Shown here: positions 20,956-32,177 of the stretch, piece after piece
Layout: every line of letters begins with the position of its first letter
Numbering within the stretch: position 1 is the stretch's first letter
DNA from: Corallium rubrum
Lineage: Eukaryota > Cnidaria > Anthozoa > Scleralcyonacea > Coralliidae
Length of the DNA: 64,000 nt
Reading direction: 5' to 3'
Assembly (NCBI GenBank): GCA_964035015.1
Contig: OZ035998.1
Location: 27,112,617-27,176,616, forward strand
The notes under the pieces: generated by a model
What the model saw: the letters and a program-made list of their open reading frames with translations, nothing else
What the model was told of the DNA's origin: nothing
Database searches by the model: none
Position numbers and translations under genes: made by a program

Positions 20956-22115
20956 AGGGGAGTTCAAGGTTTTTTTCTCCATATTGCAAGGGGTGCAAAA
21001 CCATTGGGGCGAGCGCGCGGCCATGCCTATTTATCCTTGTTAAAATCATGGCGAAACTCGCGAAGCAAGAAGGATATCGCTTCGGGTTTTGTCGAATTCG
21101 TCTTTAATCGTCGTTTGGATAGCTTTTCTGTGGTCTGGTATGTTCGTTCTTTTATTTTAGACCATCATCGCTGATAACCAACGCGTAGAAACGCTATAAT
21201 ACGAAAGTTTCGTCAACTGAGGGGTGGCTGCGCCATTGTGGCAGACACGGGACGCGGCTGTTTGTCTATTTTTATAGCAGAGACAAAACGCCTCGCTGTG
21301 TAGTGGGATACTGCGCTAACAACAAACGCAGTCTATGTTGGGTGAAGAGGTATTATCTTTCAGATTTCGGCAGAAACTTGGCGTAAGCAAACATTTGTCT
21401 AGAATATCCGTATATCAGCCTTCAATGCCAATGGTGTCAAATTTCCCAAATAAAATTGCTTCGTTCTTCAAAATAATTACACGTTTAATTCGACAAAAAT
21501 ACAATCAATATGTACGATTCTATCTTTATACTTAATAGTTAGACTTAAACTGTATTTAACTATATTTTGCCCTGTATATGCCAGTTAAGAACGTGTATAT
21601 ATAGAAGTAAACACGCGTAACCCAAAACGTATCCCTTTCCTGCGAGAAGGAGATATACATATAAATACACTTCGTTTGATAACGAGAAAGAGGATATTTC
21701 AGACTTCAGATGACGAAGATGAACTCTGGTTACTTACGTTACTATACGCTTGAAGTTCGAGTGATTTACAAGAGAGTTGGAGATAAAATTTTACATTGCG
21801 TTGCTGAAATCGTCACTCAGTTTTGCCCGTCATAACAGCGCAGCCACTCCTCAGTTGAGGAAACTTTCGTATTATAGCGTTTCTACGCGTTGGTTATCAG
21901 CGATAATGGTCTAAAAACAAAGAACGAACATACCAGACCACAGAAACGCTATCCAAACGACGATTAAAGACGAATTCGACAAAAACCGAAGCGATATCCT
22001 TCTTGCTTCGCGAGTTTCGCCATGATTTTAACAAGGATATATAGGCATGGCCGCGCGCTCGCCCCAATGGTTTTGCACCCCTTGCAATATGGCGAAAAAA
22101 ACCTTGAACTCCCCT
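20956..22115. mobile_element. 1.16-kb TIR element, ~280-bp arms
   Basis: Ends AGGGGAGTTCAAGG and CCTTGAACTCCCCT. Arms 20956-21234 and 21838-22115 are about 95% identical, ending inside at GTGGCTGCGC. The ~600-bp centre is unique and non-coding. The long arms recall Mutator-like or foldback elements, but no 8-9 bp target duplication is visible, so the superfamily is open. Confidence 0.82.
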
Positions 22116-22335
22116 ATTGACAGACACAATTAGAGCACAGATCACCGTTAACTACATGCAGTAGATTTCAAAATGTTCTACGTAGAATATGTATTAGTCT
22201 TAAGCTTGTAAATAGAATACTTCATTCATGTACACATCATGTACCCAAATTTAGCATATTTGCTAAATGTTTTAAACCCTTTTACTATTACCAAAGAGAT
22301 GTTGGAAAAGGAAAACGTGCAATGCATAGATTTAA

Positions 22336-22916
22336 GGTGGCTCCTTATAGAGTTCTAGTTTTTTCATGGCTTGTTACGTTCAGTCAGTCTATATGGTTAT
22401 TGCGGTCTATATAATAACTATTACATAATTATTTTGTATACTGAACTGCAGAAGGACAACCACACTTATGAAGTATTTGTTGAATAGTGCTAATATTTGC
22501 AGTTACCATGGTAATAATGGCGTTTGAAATTAATTTTCACGGTTTTCGTCTATTTAGACGCATATCTCCACTTTTTTGGGTGAACATTTCTAAAAATTGT
22601 CATCTGGTCAGTTTCTTCCACATAGAACACTACAGCAACATATTAGGAAGGTTGTCAAGACAGATTTTTCGCTATACACTTCATGGATTAAAAAAAGTTT
22701 TGTCTTATGAAATTTTTTAAAAGATAAATATGTTGTTTAAGGTTTTCCCATTTCTTTGGGCACAAAATTTTAAAGAATTGTATCGAACATTTGAGCATCT
22801 GTATCACTCGGACGGCTGCTGACGTGACAGAATATCACGACAAGATTGCTATTTACCCATGTGCCAACGTCATACTCGTTACCAGTCACTTCTTAAAATT
22901 ACAGTAGGGAGCCACC
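22336..22916. mobile_element. 581-bp MITE with GGTGGCTCC ends, TTAA duplication
   Basis: GGTGGCTCC at the left and GGAGCCACC at the right, with perfect TTAA on both sides (22332-22335, 22917-22920). Non-coding. TTAA is the target of piggyBac and Kolobok elements. Confidence 0.82.
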
Positions 22917-22940
22917 TTAATTCGTGGATTGCCGCGTTAA

Positions 22941-23089
22941 GCTGGATTTCCACTAGGCGTAAAGTGTCGCGCGCTCGACATTTTTCTTTTGTCTTGCGAG
23001 TTTTCATGTGGAACGAAGTAGAAAACTATTCAATTTGTACAATAGAAAAATCGAGTGCGCGATATTTTACGCCTAGTGGAAATCCAACT
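22941..23089. mobile_element. 149-bp MITE, TTAA duplication
   Basis: Ends share GGATTTCCACTAGGCGTAAA with inner GTCGCGCGCTCGA / TCGAGTGCGCGA. TTAA flanks at 22937-22940 and 23090-23093. It lies about 20 bp from the preceding MITE. Confidence 0.8.
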
Positions 23090-23093
23090 TTAA

Positions 23094-23912
23094 TGGCTTA
23101 GTTTCGCCGAGACTGATGAAAATACAAGCAAAAACAAAATATTAAACAAAAGCAAAAGAAACGAGGCTGGTTGCCAGTTCTACATTAATATAAAGAAAAC
23201 GTTTATAGTCAACAGAATATCGGCAAATCATTACTTTGCCCTTCAGGGAAGCGGGACATAGACGGGACCAGGAGCAAGAGCTGCCGTTGTTTCTGCCTCA
23301 ACTGTGTCACTATACAAAAACAGGAGAAACGTCTCAGACAGGGCTTCACCCTGAGGATGGGTGGGAAGATTTATTTCAGTCAACTTAGATGGCGAACCCT
23401 GACCAGAAACCAAAGAGGGGTGACCGCAGATCAGACTCGACTTCCGCTTGGATGTCGGTAGAGTGGATGGGATCGCCCAAAACCTACGGCCAATTTATTG
23501 CAAGTGACAACCTTCATTTACTAATGATTCTCTAAGAACAGAATATAAATATTCAAACTGACTTTGAATAGTGATCTAATCTGAGTGATAACAAAAAAGA
23601 TTGGAAAGAACATTGGGATTCAAGCTACAGCGAAGTCACTTACTAGCTGTCTAAGCAAGCAGCCAGATAACGGTAAACAACGAACTAAGGAATACATTTT
23701 AATGAATTAAACTGTGTAATGTCACTAACTTTCACGAGTAAAGCATGCATCAACAAAAATCAGTTCAATTGTTTTCAATTCTCTTCTATCATAGATGCAA
23801 TGTGCACGAAAAATTTACAAGTAAAATTTTCACGAATAATAATAAATAATAGACGGTTATAGTCACTCTCCGGCAAGTTATTTTCCCACACCCGATCCCT
23901 GTGATTGGCTGA
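23094..23912. other. No gene seen
   Basis: Neither strand shows a supportable exon; 23230-23470 is somewhat more GC-rich but frames are closed. Confidence 0.4.
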
Positions 23913-24061
<149 letters not shown>

Positions 24062-24181
24062 GATGCGAGTGTTTTACTAGAGAATATGCAGTGACGTATT
24101 TTCCATATCCTCACTAGTGAAGATATCCATGACATCATTAAGAATTTTACCTCTTTTTGCAATGAATATAATAAAAAGAAA

Positions 24182-24318
24182 ATTACACGCTGGCTTGAAG
24201 ATATGAATGTTATCTTCTCGCGGTAAAAACGATATTTTACTCATTCGCTACACTCATTCGTAAAATATTGTTTTCACCACTTGAAGATAAAATCCATATC
24301 TTCGCACCACCGTGTAAT
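24182..24318. mobile_element. 137-bp palindromic MITE
   Basis: ATTACACG at the left and CGTGTAAT at the right; arms share GAAGATATG, TTATCTTC and ATATTTTAC. It lies between two TA arrays (23913-24056 and 24329-24386). Confidence 0.72.
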
Positions 24319-24325
24319 ATCCTAT

Positions 24326-24328
<3 letters not shown>

Positions 24329-24386
<58 letters not shown>
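24329..24386. repeat. (TA)n microsatellite
   Basis: About 29 TA units directly after the palindromic MITE. Confidence 0.97.
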
Positions 24387-24389
<3 letters not shown>

Positions 24390-24533
24390 GCACAGTAGTG
24401 TAGTGTAGTATTGATTTGATTCGCGGTACGCAAAGAGAACACAATATTGTTCTCCGACAAGCAGGCGTTTGTGAGAACGTGTTTTGTGGCGTCCCCTAAA
24501 AACGTCTGCGGGTAAGAAGGCTAAAAATACCAA

Positions 24534-24581
24534 TGATTGACAACCAAAACAAATTAATGCAAATAATGAACTGAAATTAAG
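24534..24581. repeat. Short dispersed repeat, partner at 28662-28712
   Basis: GATTGACAACCAAAACAAAT and ATGAACTGAAATTAAG occur here and at 28662-28712, differing by a 4-bp indel. It is a fragment of a dispersed repeat. Confidence 0.8.
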
Positions 24582-24676
24582 TATATACACCAAATAATGC
24601 TTGAAATAATCTACGGGACAAGAAGACCAACTATTAAAAGAACAAACCACCAAACCGGTGGTAAAATTAAGGAGCA

Positions 24677-24785
24677 CGGTTGGCGTGTGCTGTTAGGGCG
24701 CAGCCTCGCACCACTGCAGTAAGTTAAGCCCAGTTGGACGGGGTTAGTACTTGGGTGGGTGACCGTCTGGGAATATAACCCCGTT
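24677..24785 (+). pseudogene. 5S rRNA-derived sequence (5S pseudogene or SINE3 head)
   Basis: From about 24709 the sequence follows 5S rRNA: AAGTTAAGC, then GGTTAGTACTTGGGTGGGTG, then ACCGTCTGGGAATA. These are the internal control elements bound by TFIIIA (A box, intermediate element, C box). The 5' third does not match 5S, and no oligo-T terminator follows within 20 bp, so this is not a complete gene. A 5S-derived SINE or a processed relic is most likely. Confidence 0.8.
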
Positions 24786-24927
24786 CTCGAGCTTGACACT
24801 CATGTGAGTAGAATCATAGACAATCCAGAAGACAGGGACTAGAAACGCCACTGATTTCGCGCGTGAAATCCGTGATACGGTCTGTGCATCATTTTTGCGG
24901 GCTCGTTTAATGCCAAAATAATAAAAT

Positions 24928-25026
24928 ATGGCGGATGCGGTCAACTGGGATGAGATATTGGAGAAGACAGTGAGAGCGAGGGCGAAGATTCAAGTAGCGA
25001 AGACGGAGAAATACCTGAAAATGAAG
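24928..25026 (+). pseudogene. Element gene exon 1
   Basis: The ATG follows an AAAATATGG context and the frame (MADAVNWDEILEKTV...) runs 33 codons to a GTAATT donor at a codon boundary. In another frame the same bases read as a strongly acidic Glu/Ser/Asp stretch, so which frame was used is unsure. Confidence 0.5.
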
Positions 25027-25137
25027 GTAATTAATTATTCCCTTGTGGTAAACGTTTTCATGTGCTCATTTTTTGTCTTGAATTAAAAATCTAATAAATT
25101 ATGTTTTGATGTATACCTTTTATTCCTCAATTTCAGA

Positions 25138-25179
25138 TGGAAAACAAACGTACAAGTAAAAAGAAAGCAAAGCCTCCGG
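25138..25179 (+). pseudogene. Element gene exon 2, basic
   Basis: It starts after TTTCAG and ends at GTAAAA; in phase with exon 1 it reads a lysine/arginine-rich ENKRTSKKKAKPP, like a nuclear localisation signal. Confidence 0.5.
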
Positions 25180-25734
25180 GTAAAACTTCAAAATTATGGT
25201 TTAACTCTTGCTACAAATTATCATTGGCAGTAATTTAAGAGATAATACCTCTTCACTCCTATTAACTGACTTGTGTAGCAGATCTTACAATCCAGAAGAC
25301 AAACGTTGTCTTCTGGATTGTCTGTGAACAGATAATAGCTTATCTACAGTAAGCTTATGTTTAACAAGAAAGTGAGTCTATTTCATTTGCATAAATGCAG
25401 TGCAGTATACGTATAAATTATTTTGTATTAACTACAGATATATGGAATAAACTATGAGTTGTAGTCTGTGGCGTTAATACTTTTGTACGATTTTAGTACT
25501 GTTAAGACTTAAATATCTTACTTTAAGTATAGTCAGATATTTAGTATATTAAGTTGTTCAAACATGCACAGATCAAACAGTACAGTACATAAAACTTATG
25601 GAAAATGAGTTTGGGGAAATACAGTAATATCCACAAAATTCAGATGGAATTAATTCAGTGTACAATGGGTATAAGTTTTTTGTAAAAAATTCTGTATGGA
25701 TTTTCACCCTTCCTAGCTTTTCTTTTTGAGTACA

Positions 25735-26166
25735 GAGATTCCTCACACCAGTGATACAAAATACTCGATCACCAACTTATATGATGGTGAACAGTTATTG
25801 GTGGAAACACTTATTGAAATAATATCTGATCCCTTTAACAAAATTAAAGGATCCCAACATGGTCCTAAAATTGTTTCTTCTGCTGAATGTATGCTACAAA
25901 ATATAGAAGACTATGTGATGTGAAAATGCTTCACATCATATTAGCTAAACTATGGGAAGCAGCAACAACAGGGGATTTAAAGTAGTTACCTACCAATCAG
26001 CGTGAAACATTTGGCAAGCTTTTCATGTCCTCTGTTCAGATCCTGATTTTGTCAGAAAATTTGAGGTTTTACCTTCATCCGGCACTATTTCAGCAACCTA
26101 GTACCCACACAAATTGTTTTGAACCACTCAGAGAAATGGTGCCAACAATGCTGAGCCTGGGGAAAT
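25735..26166 (+). pseudogene. Element gene exon 3, frameshifted
   Basis: Using the acceptor TTGAGTACAG the exon joins exon 2 in phase and reads a coherent protein (YDGEQLLVETLIEII, HGPKIVSSAECMLQN) until a 1-nt slip at about 25920. The next frame continues plausibly (KMLHIILAKLWEAA) to TAG at about 25983 and onward (LRFYLHPALFQQP, CFEPLREMVPTML) to about 26166. I do not recognise the family. Breaks show it is dead. Confidence 0.6.
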
Positions 26167-26674
26167 CCTGACTAGTAGTTCCAGATATTGCATCAGCCTT
26201 CTAAGCATGCGTGATGCATGTATCACGTGCCTCTGTTCAACAGTGCCTGATTCTTTAATCACTGGTGTGTGACACTTCATGTGTGCCATGCGTGACCACA
26301 TAGCCACAATGAACCGGGGGGTTAGAGCCACATAAACAACACACAGCTAGTTTTAATAATATTTATTGCATAAATCCCATTAGTAACAGCACTGTGTAGC
26401 AATGAGATACAAGGATGCATAGATAAAGTCAGTAAATAGATGTACACAGTACTAAGTTTGGAGGGTCACAATCCCCAGTGGGGTATCTTGGGCTGCCAAG
26501 GCCTGGCAGACCAGTCTGGTGCTGGCACAAATTATTTTCCTTGTTGTCTGTAAATGAAGCCAGAATGTTTCAGTTCTCGTTTGGATTCCATTTTCTTCAA
26601 CTTGAACCTTTTTTTGACTGCATAGCCTTTTCTATATGGCATCTAAACAGTTTGTTGAGATAGTATACCATTAG

Positions 26675-27250
26675 ATCAATGGAAGTTTCTGGTCAATAGA
26701 AAACTAAACTGATAATAAAGAAGCGACAGTTTCGTAGATAATTCTTTTCTTAATCTAAATATAAAAATACAAAGCCCTGAAATTCTTTCAATTTTAGTTA
26801 CAGGGTTCCTATTGAGAGCATACTTCGACAACAAAAATGGCGACTTTGTTGTAGTCGTGAACACTACACGCACAATCAATGGGAGTTTCTGGTCAATAGA
26901 AAACTAAACAGATAATAAAGAAGCGACAGTTCCGTTGATAATTATTTTCTTATTCTAAATATTTAATTCTAAGGTCCTAAAACTATTTCAAATTTTAGTT
27001 ACAGGGTTCCTGCTGAGAGCATACTTCGACAACAAAAATGGCGACTTTGTTGTAGTCGTGAACACTACACGCACAATCAATGGGAGTTTCTGGTCAATAG
27101 AAAACTAAACAGATAATAAAGAAGCGACAGTTCCGTTGATAATTATTTTCTTATTCTAAATATTTAATTCTAAGGTCCTAAAACTCTTTCAAATTTTAGT
27201 TACAGGGTTCCTCTTGAGAGCATACTTCGCGTCAACAACAGTGGCGACTT
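26675..27250. repeat. Tandem repeat, ~200-bp unit, three copies
   Basis: Units start at 26675, 26875 and 27076 with ATCAATGGRAGTTTCTGGTC and contain ACAACAAAAATGGCGACTTT; the third is truncated. They lie inside the 24815-27564 element, near its right TIR. Confidence 0.9.
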
Positions 27251-27589
27251 ACGTGTGATACAAAGAGCAAAACAAGACGAGAATTATAATCGCTATTTAC
27301 TGTAAAAATAAACATTTAAAAACGTACATACCTTGAAAATATATCTCTCTTGACAGGTAAACTTCAAAAATCTCTACAGTAATTATCTTCTTCGAATAAA
27401 TTTGCATAAACCGCGTATGTTTACTATCGTTTTTGTTCTGGTTTAAAGCCGGTTGCCTTGACAACCGATGATTGTTGCGTGCTGAAAATCATATCACGGA
27501 TGTCACGAAAGGCGTCCCGCGAAATCAGTGGCGTTTCTAGTCCCTGTCTTCTGGATTGTCTATGTAGAATTTAGTTGCTCTTTCCTATG

Positions 27590-27840
27590 CTTCGAGGGTT
27601 TTTCGCCGGGTTCTCCAGTTTTCCTCCCTCCGCAAAACCAACACCTAGGCCTTAGCTGTAAACCGTGGTCCGATATGTGTATCGTATGGCGGCTGCCTAG
27701 AGAGCCCCTTTAATATGCCTTCGACTCGGTCATGTCAAATTTCAAATACACATGTATGTAAATTGCTCTTGAATAGCCCCTTGTGGGTAGAAGTTATTAA
27801 AATATGTATGTATGTACGTATGTATGTATGTATGTAAGAC
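27590..27840 (+). mobile_element. 3' end of a non-LTR retroelement with (TATG)n tail
   Basis: GGGTTTTTCGCCGGGTTCTC... to GCCCCTTGTGGGTAGAAGTTATTAAAATATG, followed by TATG repeats, has the layout of a LINE/SINE 3' tail with a microsatellite end. No coding part is attached; family by resemblance only. Confidence 0.5.
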
Positions 27841-28205
27841 AACTATAATAAATCGATAGCGTGAAAGTAAAATCATCGCTGAGCCCAGCGACTTCGAAGC
27901 GAATGTCATCCCTGTGACAGCAAATTACCGTCATCTCTGTGACACACACAAGCCAGGATGGAGCTGAATAACGGCGCCAATTTGGGAGAAAAAAGATGAA
28001 ACCCGGGGAGTGACAGCCTTGGCGTCCGGTAATCGGAGAAGGTAATTCAGATACCCCTCCAAGAACTGTCACTACAAAGCCTAGAGGAAAACGAAGAATG
28101 GCTAAGGGAGCCCCCAAAGAGAGCACGTACCCCGAAAAGAAAAGGAAATAAAACGCACTGAATGGAAATAAAACGCACTCAAAGGGGAAAATAATTTTTC
28201 CGATC

Positions 28206-28588
28206 TAAACAAAAACAAAACAAAACAAAACAAAACAAAACAAAACAAAACAAAACAAAACAAAACAAAAAACAAAACAAAACACAACACAACACAACAC
28301 AACACAACACAACACAACACAACACAACACAACACAACACAACACAACACAACACAACACAACACAACACAACACAACACAACACAACACAACACAACAC
28401 AACACAACACAACACAACACAACACAACACAACACAACACAACACAACACAACACAACACAACACAACACAACACAAAACAAAACAAAACAAAACAAAAC
28501 AAAACAAAACAAAACAAAACAAAACAAAACAAAACAAAACAAAACAAAACAAAACAAAACAAAACAAAACAAAACAAAACAAAACAAA
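28206..28588. repeat. (AAAAC)n-(ACACA)n-(AAAAC)n compound microsatellite
   Basis: About 70 bp AAAAC, about 200 bp CACAA, about 110 bp AAAAC: a variant 5-mer has expanded inside an older array. Confidence 0.97.
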
Positions 28589-28661
28589 TAACTAAAAGTA
28601 CTGACGAACTGAAGGAACAATAGAAGGGCAAGAAAAGTGACTCTACATGCAGAAAACCGAA

Positions 28662-28712
28662 GATTGACAACCAAAACAAATTAATGCAAATACTTCATGA
28701 ACTGAAATTAAG
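28662..28712. repeat. Short dispersed repeat, partner at 24534-24581
   Basis: Second copy of the GATTGACAACCAAAACAAAT repeat. Confidence 0.8.
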
Positions 28713-28715
28713 ACT

Positions 28716-29229
<514 letters not shown>

Positions 29230-30416
29230 ACTTTATTTATACTCGGGATTTCATCAAAATTATAACAAACGTTATAATATTTGTTTTACATGAGAGCCGA
29301 GAATTGGTTTGCTATTAAAATACAAAGTATAATACTATATACAAAGTGTATAAAATACTTAATGGGAAAAAATTTTAAAAATAGCTAACGAGGACCAAAG
29401 GATGCAATATGCTTTTTAAATGAAGATAGCGTAGTTTTAGATTTGAGCTCAATTGAGAGATCATTCCATAGTTTTGCTCCACTATACATAAAGCTGTTTT
29501 TTAGAAAATCCGTGTTAGGTTTTGGTAAGTGTAAATTCATATCCCTACTTCTCAAATTATAGGATATGTATTCACTTAGAGGCTCAAATAAGTCAGCTAT
29601 GTATACTGGAGCAAAACCATTAATTGCTTTGTACATCATTATGGCTCTATGTTCGTCGCGTCGTTCGCACAATGTTTTCCAACCTAGTGTCATTCTTATA
29701 TCATGAGATCTAACTTCATAGCCTTGCTTAGTAACAACTCGTGCAGCACGGTTTTTAAGTTTTTGTAAGCGAGTTGTTTGATGCACCGAAAAGTGATCCC
29801 ATACTATGTCACAATAGTCAAAATAAGGTAGAACGAGCGACTTATAGATTAGAATAGCAGCTTCCTGTGAAATTAACGGCCTGACGTATTTAAGACCGCC
29901 GATTGCTGATGATACTTTCCGGGATATTTTATCAATATGTTCTTCCCAGGAAAGACGCTCATCAATGAGCACACCAAGTGATTTTGTGCATTTAACTCTA
30001 CGGATTGGTTTGCCATTTAAAAATGTATCGTCTGCATACATCCTAGGATTAGAATGCTCTAGACAGTATGGCAAGTCTTTAATGTAAATTAAAAAAAGTA
30101 ACGGCCCCAGAATTGATCCCTGAGGTACGCCACAATTTATTCCCCGTTGAGAGGATAATTTACCATTTACATAACAATGTTGTTTTCGATTTGTAAGATA
30201 GTCTGTGAACCACCCCAAAGCACTATCACTGACACCGTAAAGACTAAGTTTATGTAATAAGATTGAATGATTGACAGTATCAAAAGCCTTCGATAAATCG
30301 AGAAAAAGCACCGAATTAAAGGATTTGTTGTCCATATTTATGAACCATTCTGTTGTTGCATCGAGAAGAGCTGTTACAGTTGAGTGAAGAGGTCTAAATC
30401 CCGACTGGTATTTCGA

Positions 30417-31080
<664 letters not shown>

Positions 31081-31530
31081 AGAGGGACGGCGGATGAACC
31101 CGAAGTAATAGAAGCTCGAAGGCCGGCCGTTGTTTGATGCAGCATGAAGCATAGTGCAACAGGCCTGGACGACTCTTCGTGTGAAGTGAGGTTAATTAAT
31201 ATGCGCGATAGCTTAAATAGTTGGAAAGACCTTTCAATATTACTAAATAAATTGTTGCATATATCGTTATGGTGGATAACCAATTCTTTAATGTTCATAC
31301 GATGTAACGCATCATGGTAGTTAAGATCTGGGCAAATAATGGACATTGCCCTTTTCTGTACCCGTTCTAATTCATGCATGAGATATTTAGGAATACTATA
31401 GTGAAAAACTGGGACAGCATAGTTAAGAGTTGATCTTATACAACTAATATAAAATAGACCTAAATCTTTGCAGGTTACTTTGGCTCTTTTAAGTTGTAAG
31501 AGGAAATATATGCTATGAAGGCTATGGGCT
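31081..31530 (-). pseudogene. Second LINE fragment, RT C-terminus (CR1/L2-like)
   Basis: On minus from about 31510 the frame reads LQLKRAKVTCKDLGLFYISC, then YAVPVFHYSIPKYL, ELERVQKRAMSIICP and HHNDICNNLF. This is the C-terminal part after the RT of CR1/L2-type elements, following the same gene order as the adjacent fragment but different in sequence. Its 3' side meets the (CTGTCT)n tract. Confidence 0.8.
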
Positions 31531-32042
31531 AGCTGGATTGATTAAAAGAAGACCTATTTGGCATGTTACACCACTCATGGATCAAGACGTGTATGGAAAT
31601 AACTCATGTGGTAGAAACTATAAGATCATTCATAGGGAAGTGGAAAGCAAAACTATTGACCCCAACACTGACGTCAGTACATCTCTAAATTATATAACTA
31701 GAATCCATCTGACCTCGGGGCTTTCCAATTTGACATTTTATTACCTTGTTGCATAATATTTTTGGGCGTTTAATCAGGATTAACTTAGGTCCTTAGTCGT
31801 GAGAGGCAGCGCGCTAACAGCACATGGGCCCTGCTTCCCATTGCGTTTTGCTTAGTTTTACAATTTGAAACACAACAAATTTTGGACAGCCATTGCTTTG
31901 CGCGAAATACAACTGGTGTATATACTGTATGTTGCAAACAATGCACATGCACTGCTTTGCCGATGCATAATAGAAATATTGTATTGATGTCATCATATAC
32001 AATACATGTACATAGTACCTAAATATGTATATGTGTACTTAC
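31531..32042. other. Intron 3 (start) of NDUFA7; no exon seen
   Basis: By position this lies downstream of exon 3 on minus. The expected terminal exon (family proteins end in an aromatic-rich short tail) was not recognised here. Confidence 0.4.
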
Positions 32043-32177
32043 CCAGATTTTATAAGTTTTTGACTGATATAGCCTACAACAGGAGGTGCTGCAGCTCTTC
32101 GTAGGTCTCTGCTACAGTAATAATTAGCTGAGAGCTTGTGAGCAATTCCATCAGGTAAATTAGGTGGTTGTTGAGTC
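32043..32177 (-). CDS. NDUFA7: NDUFA7 exon 3
   Basis: 135 nt between acceptor GTGTTAG and donor GTAAGT, open, encoding the conserved [12 protein letters not shown] core and ending LIKSG in phase 2. The most conserved part of the protein. Confidence 0.9.

Larger units (their letters stand above)
24815..27564 (+). mobile_element. 2.75-kb DNA transposon, ~50-bp TIRs, TAGAAT flanks
   Basis: Left CATAGACAATCCAGAAGACA... continues for about 50 bp and is inverted at 27515-27564 with about 95% identity. TAGAAT directly flanks both ends (24809-24814, 27565-27570), a candidate 6-bp target duplication. Inside are three splice-compatible exons of a decayed gene, three ~200-bp tandem repeats, and a small hairpin at 25285-25315 made of the TIR sequence. 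Superfamily not recognised. Confidence 0.82.

Noticed and set aside
24677..24785. Functional 5S rRNA gene
   Set aside because: The 5' third does not match 5S and there is no T-run terminator.
28102..28679. Minus frames rich in CFVLF/CCVVL
   Set aside because: Translation of AAAAC/ACACA repeats.
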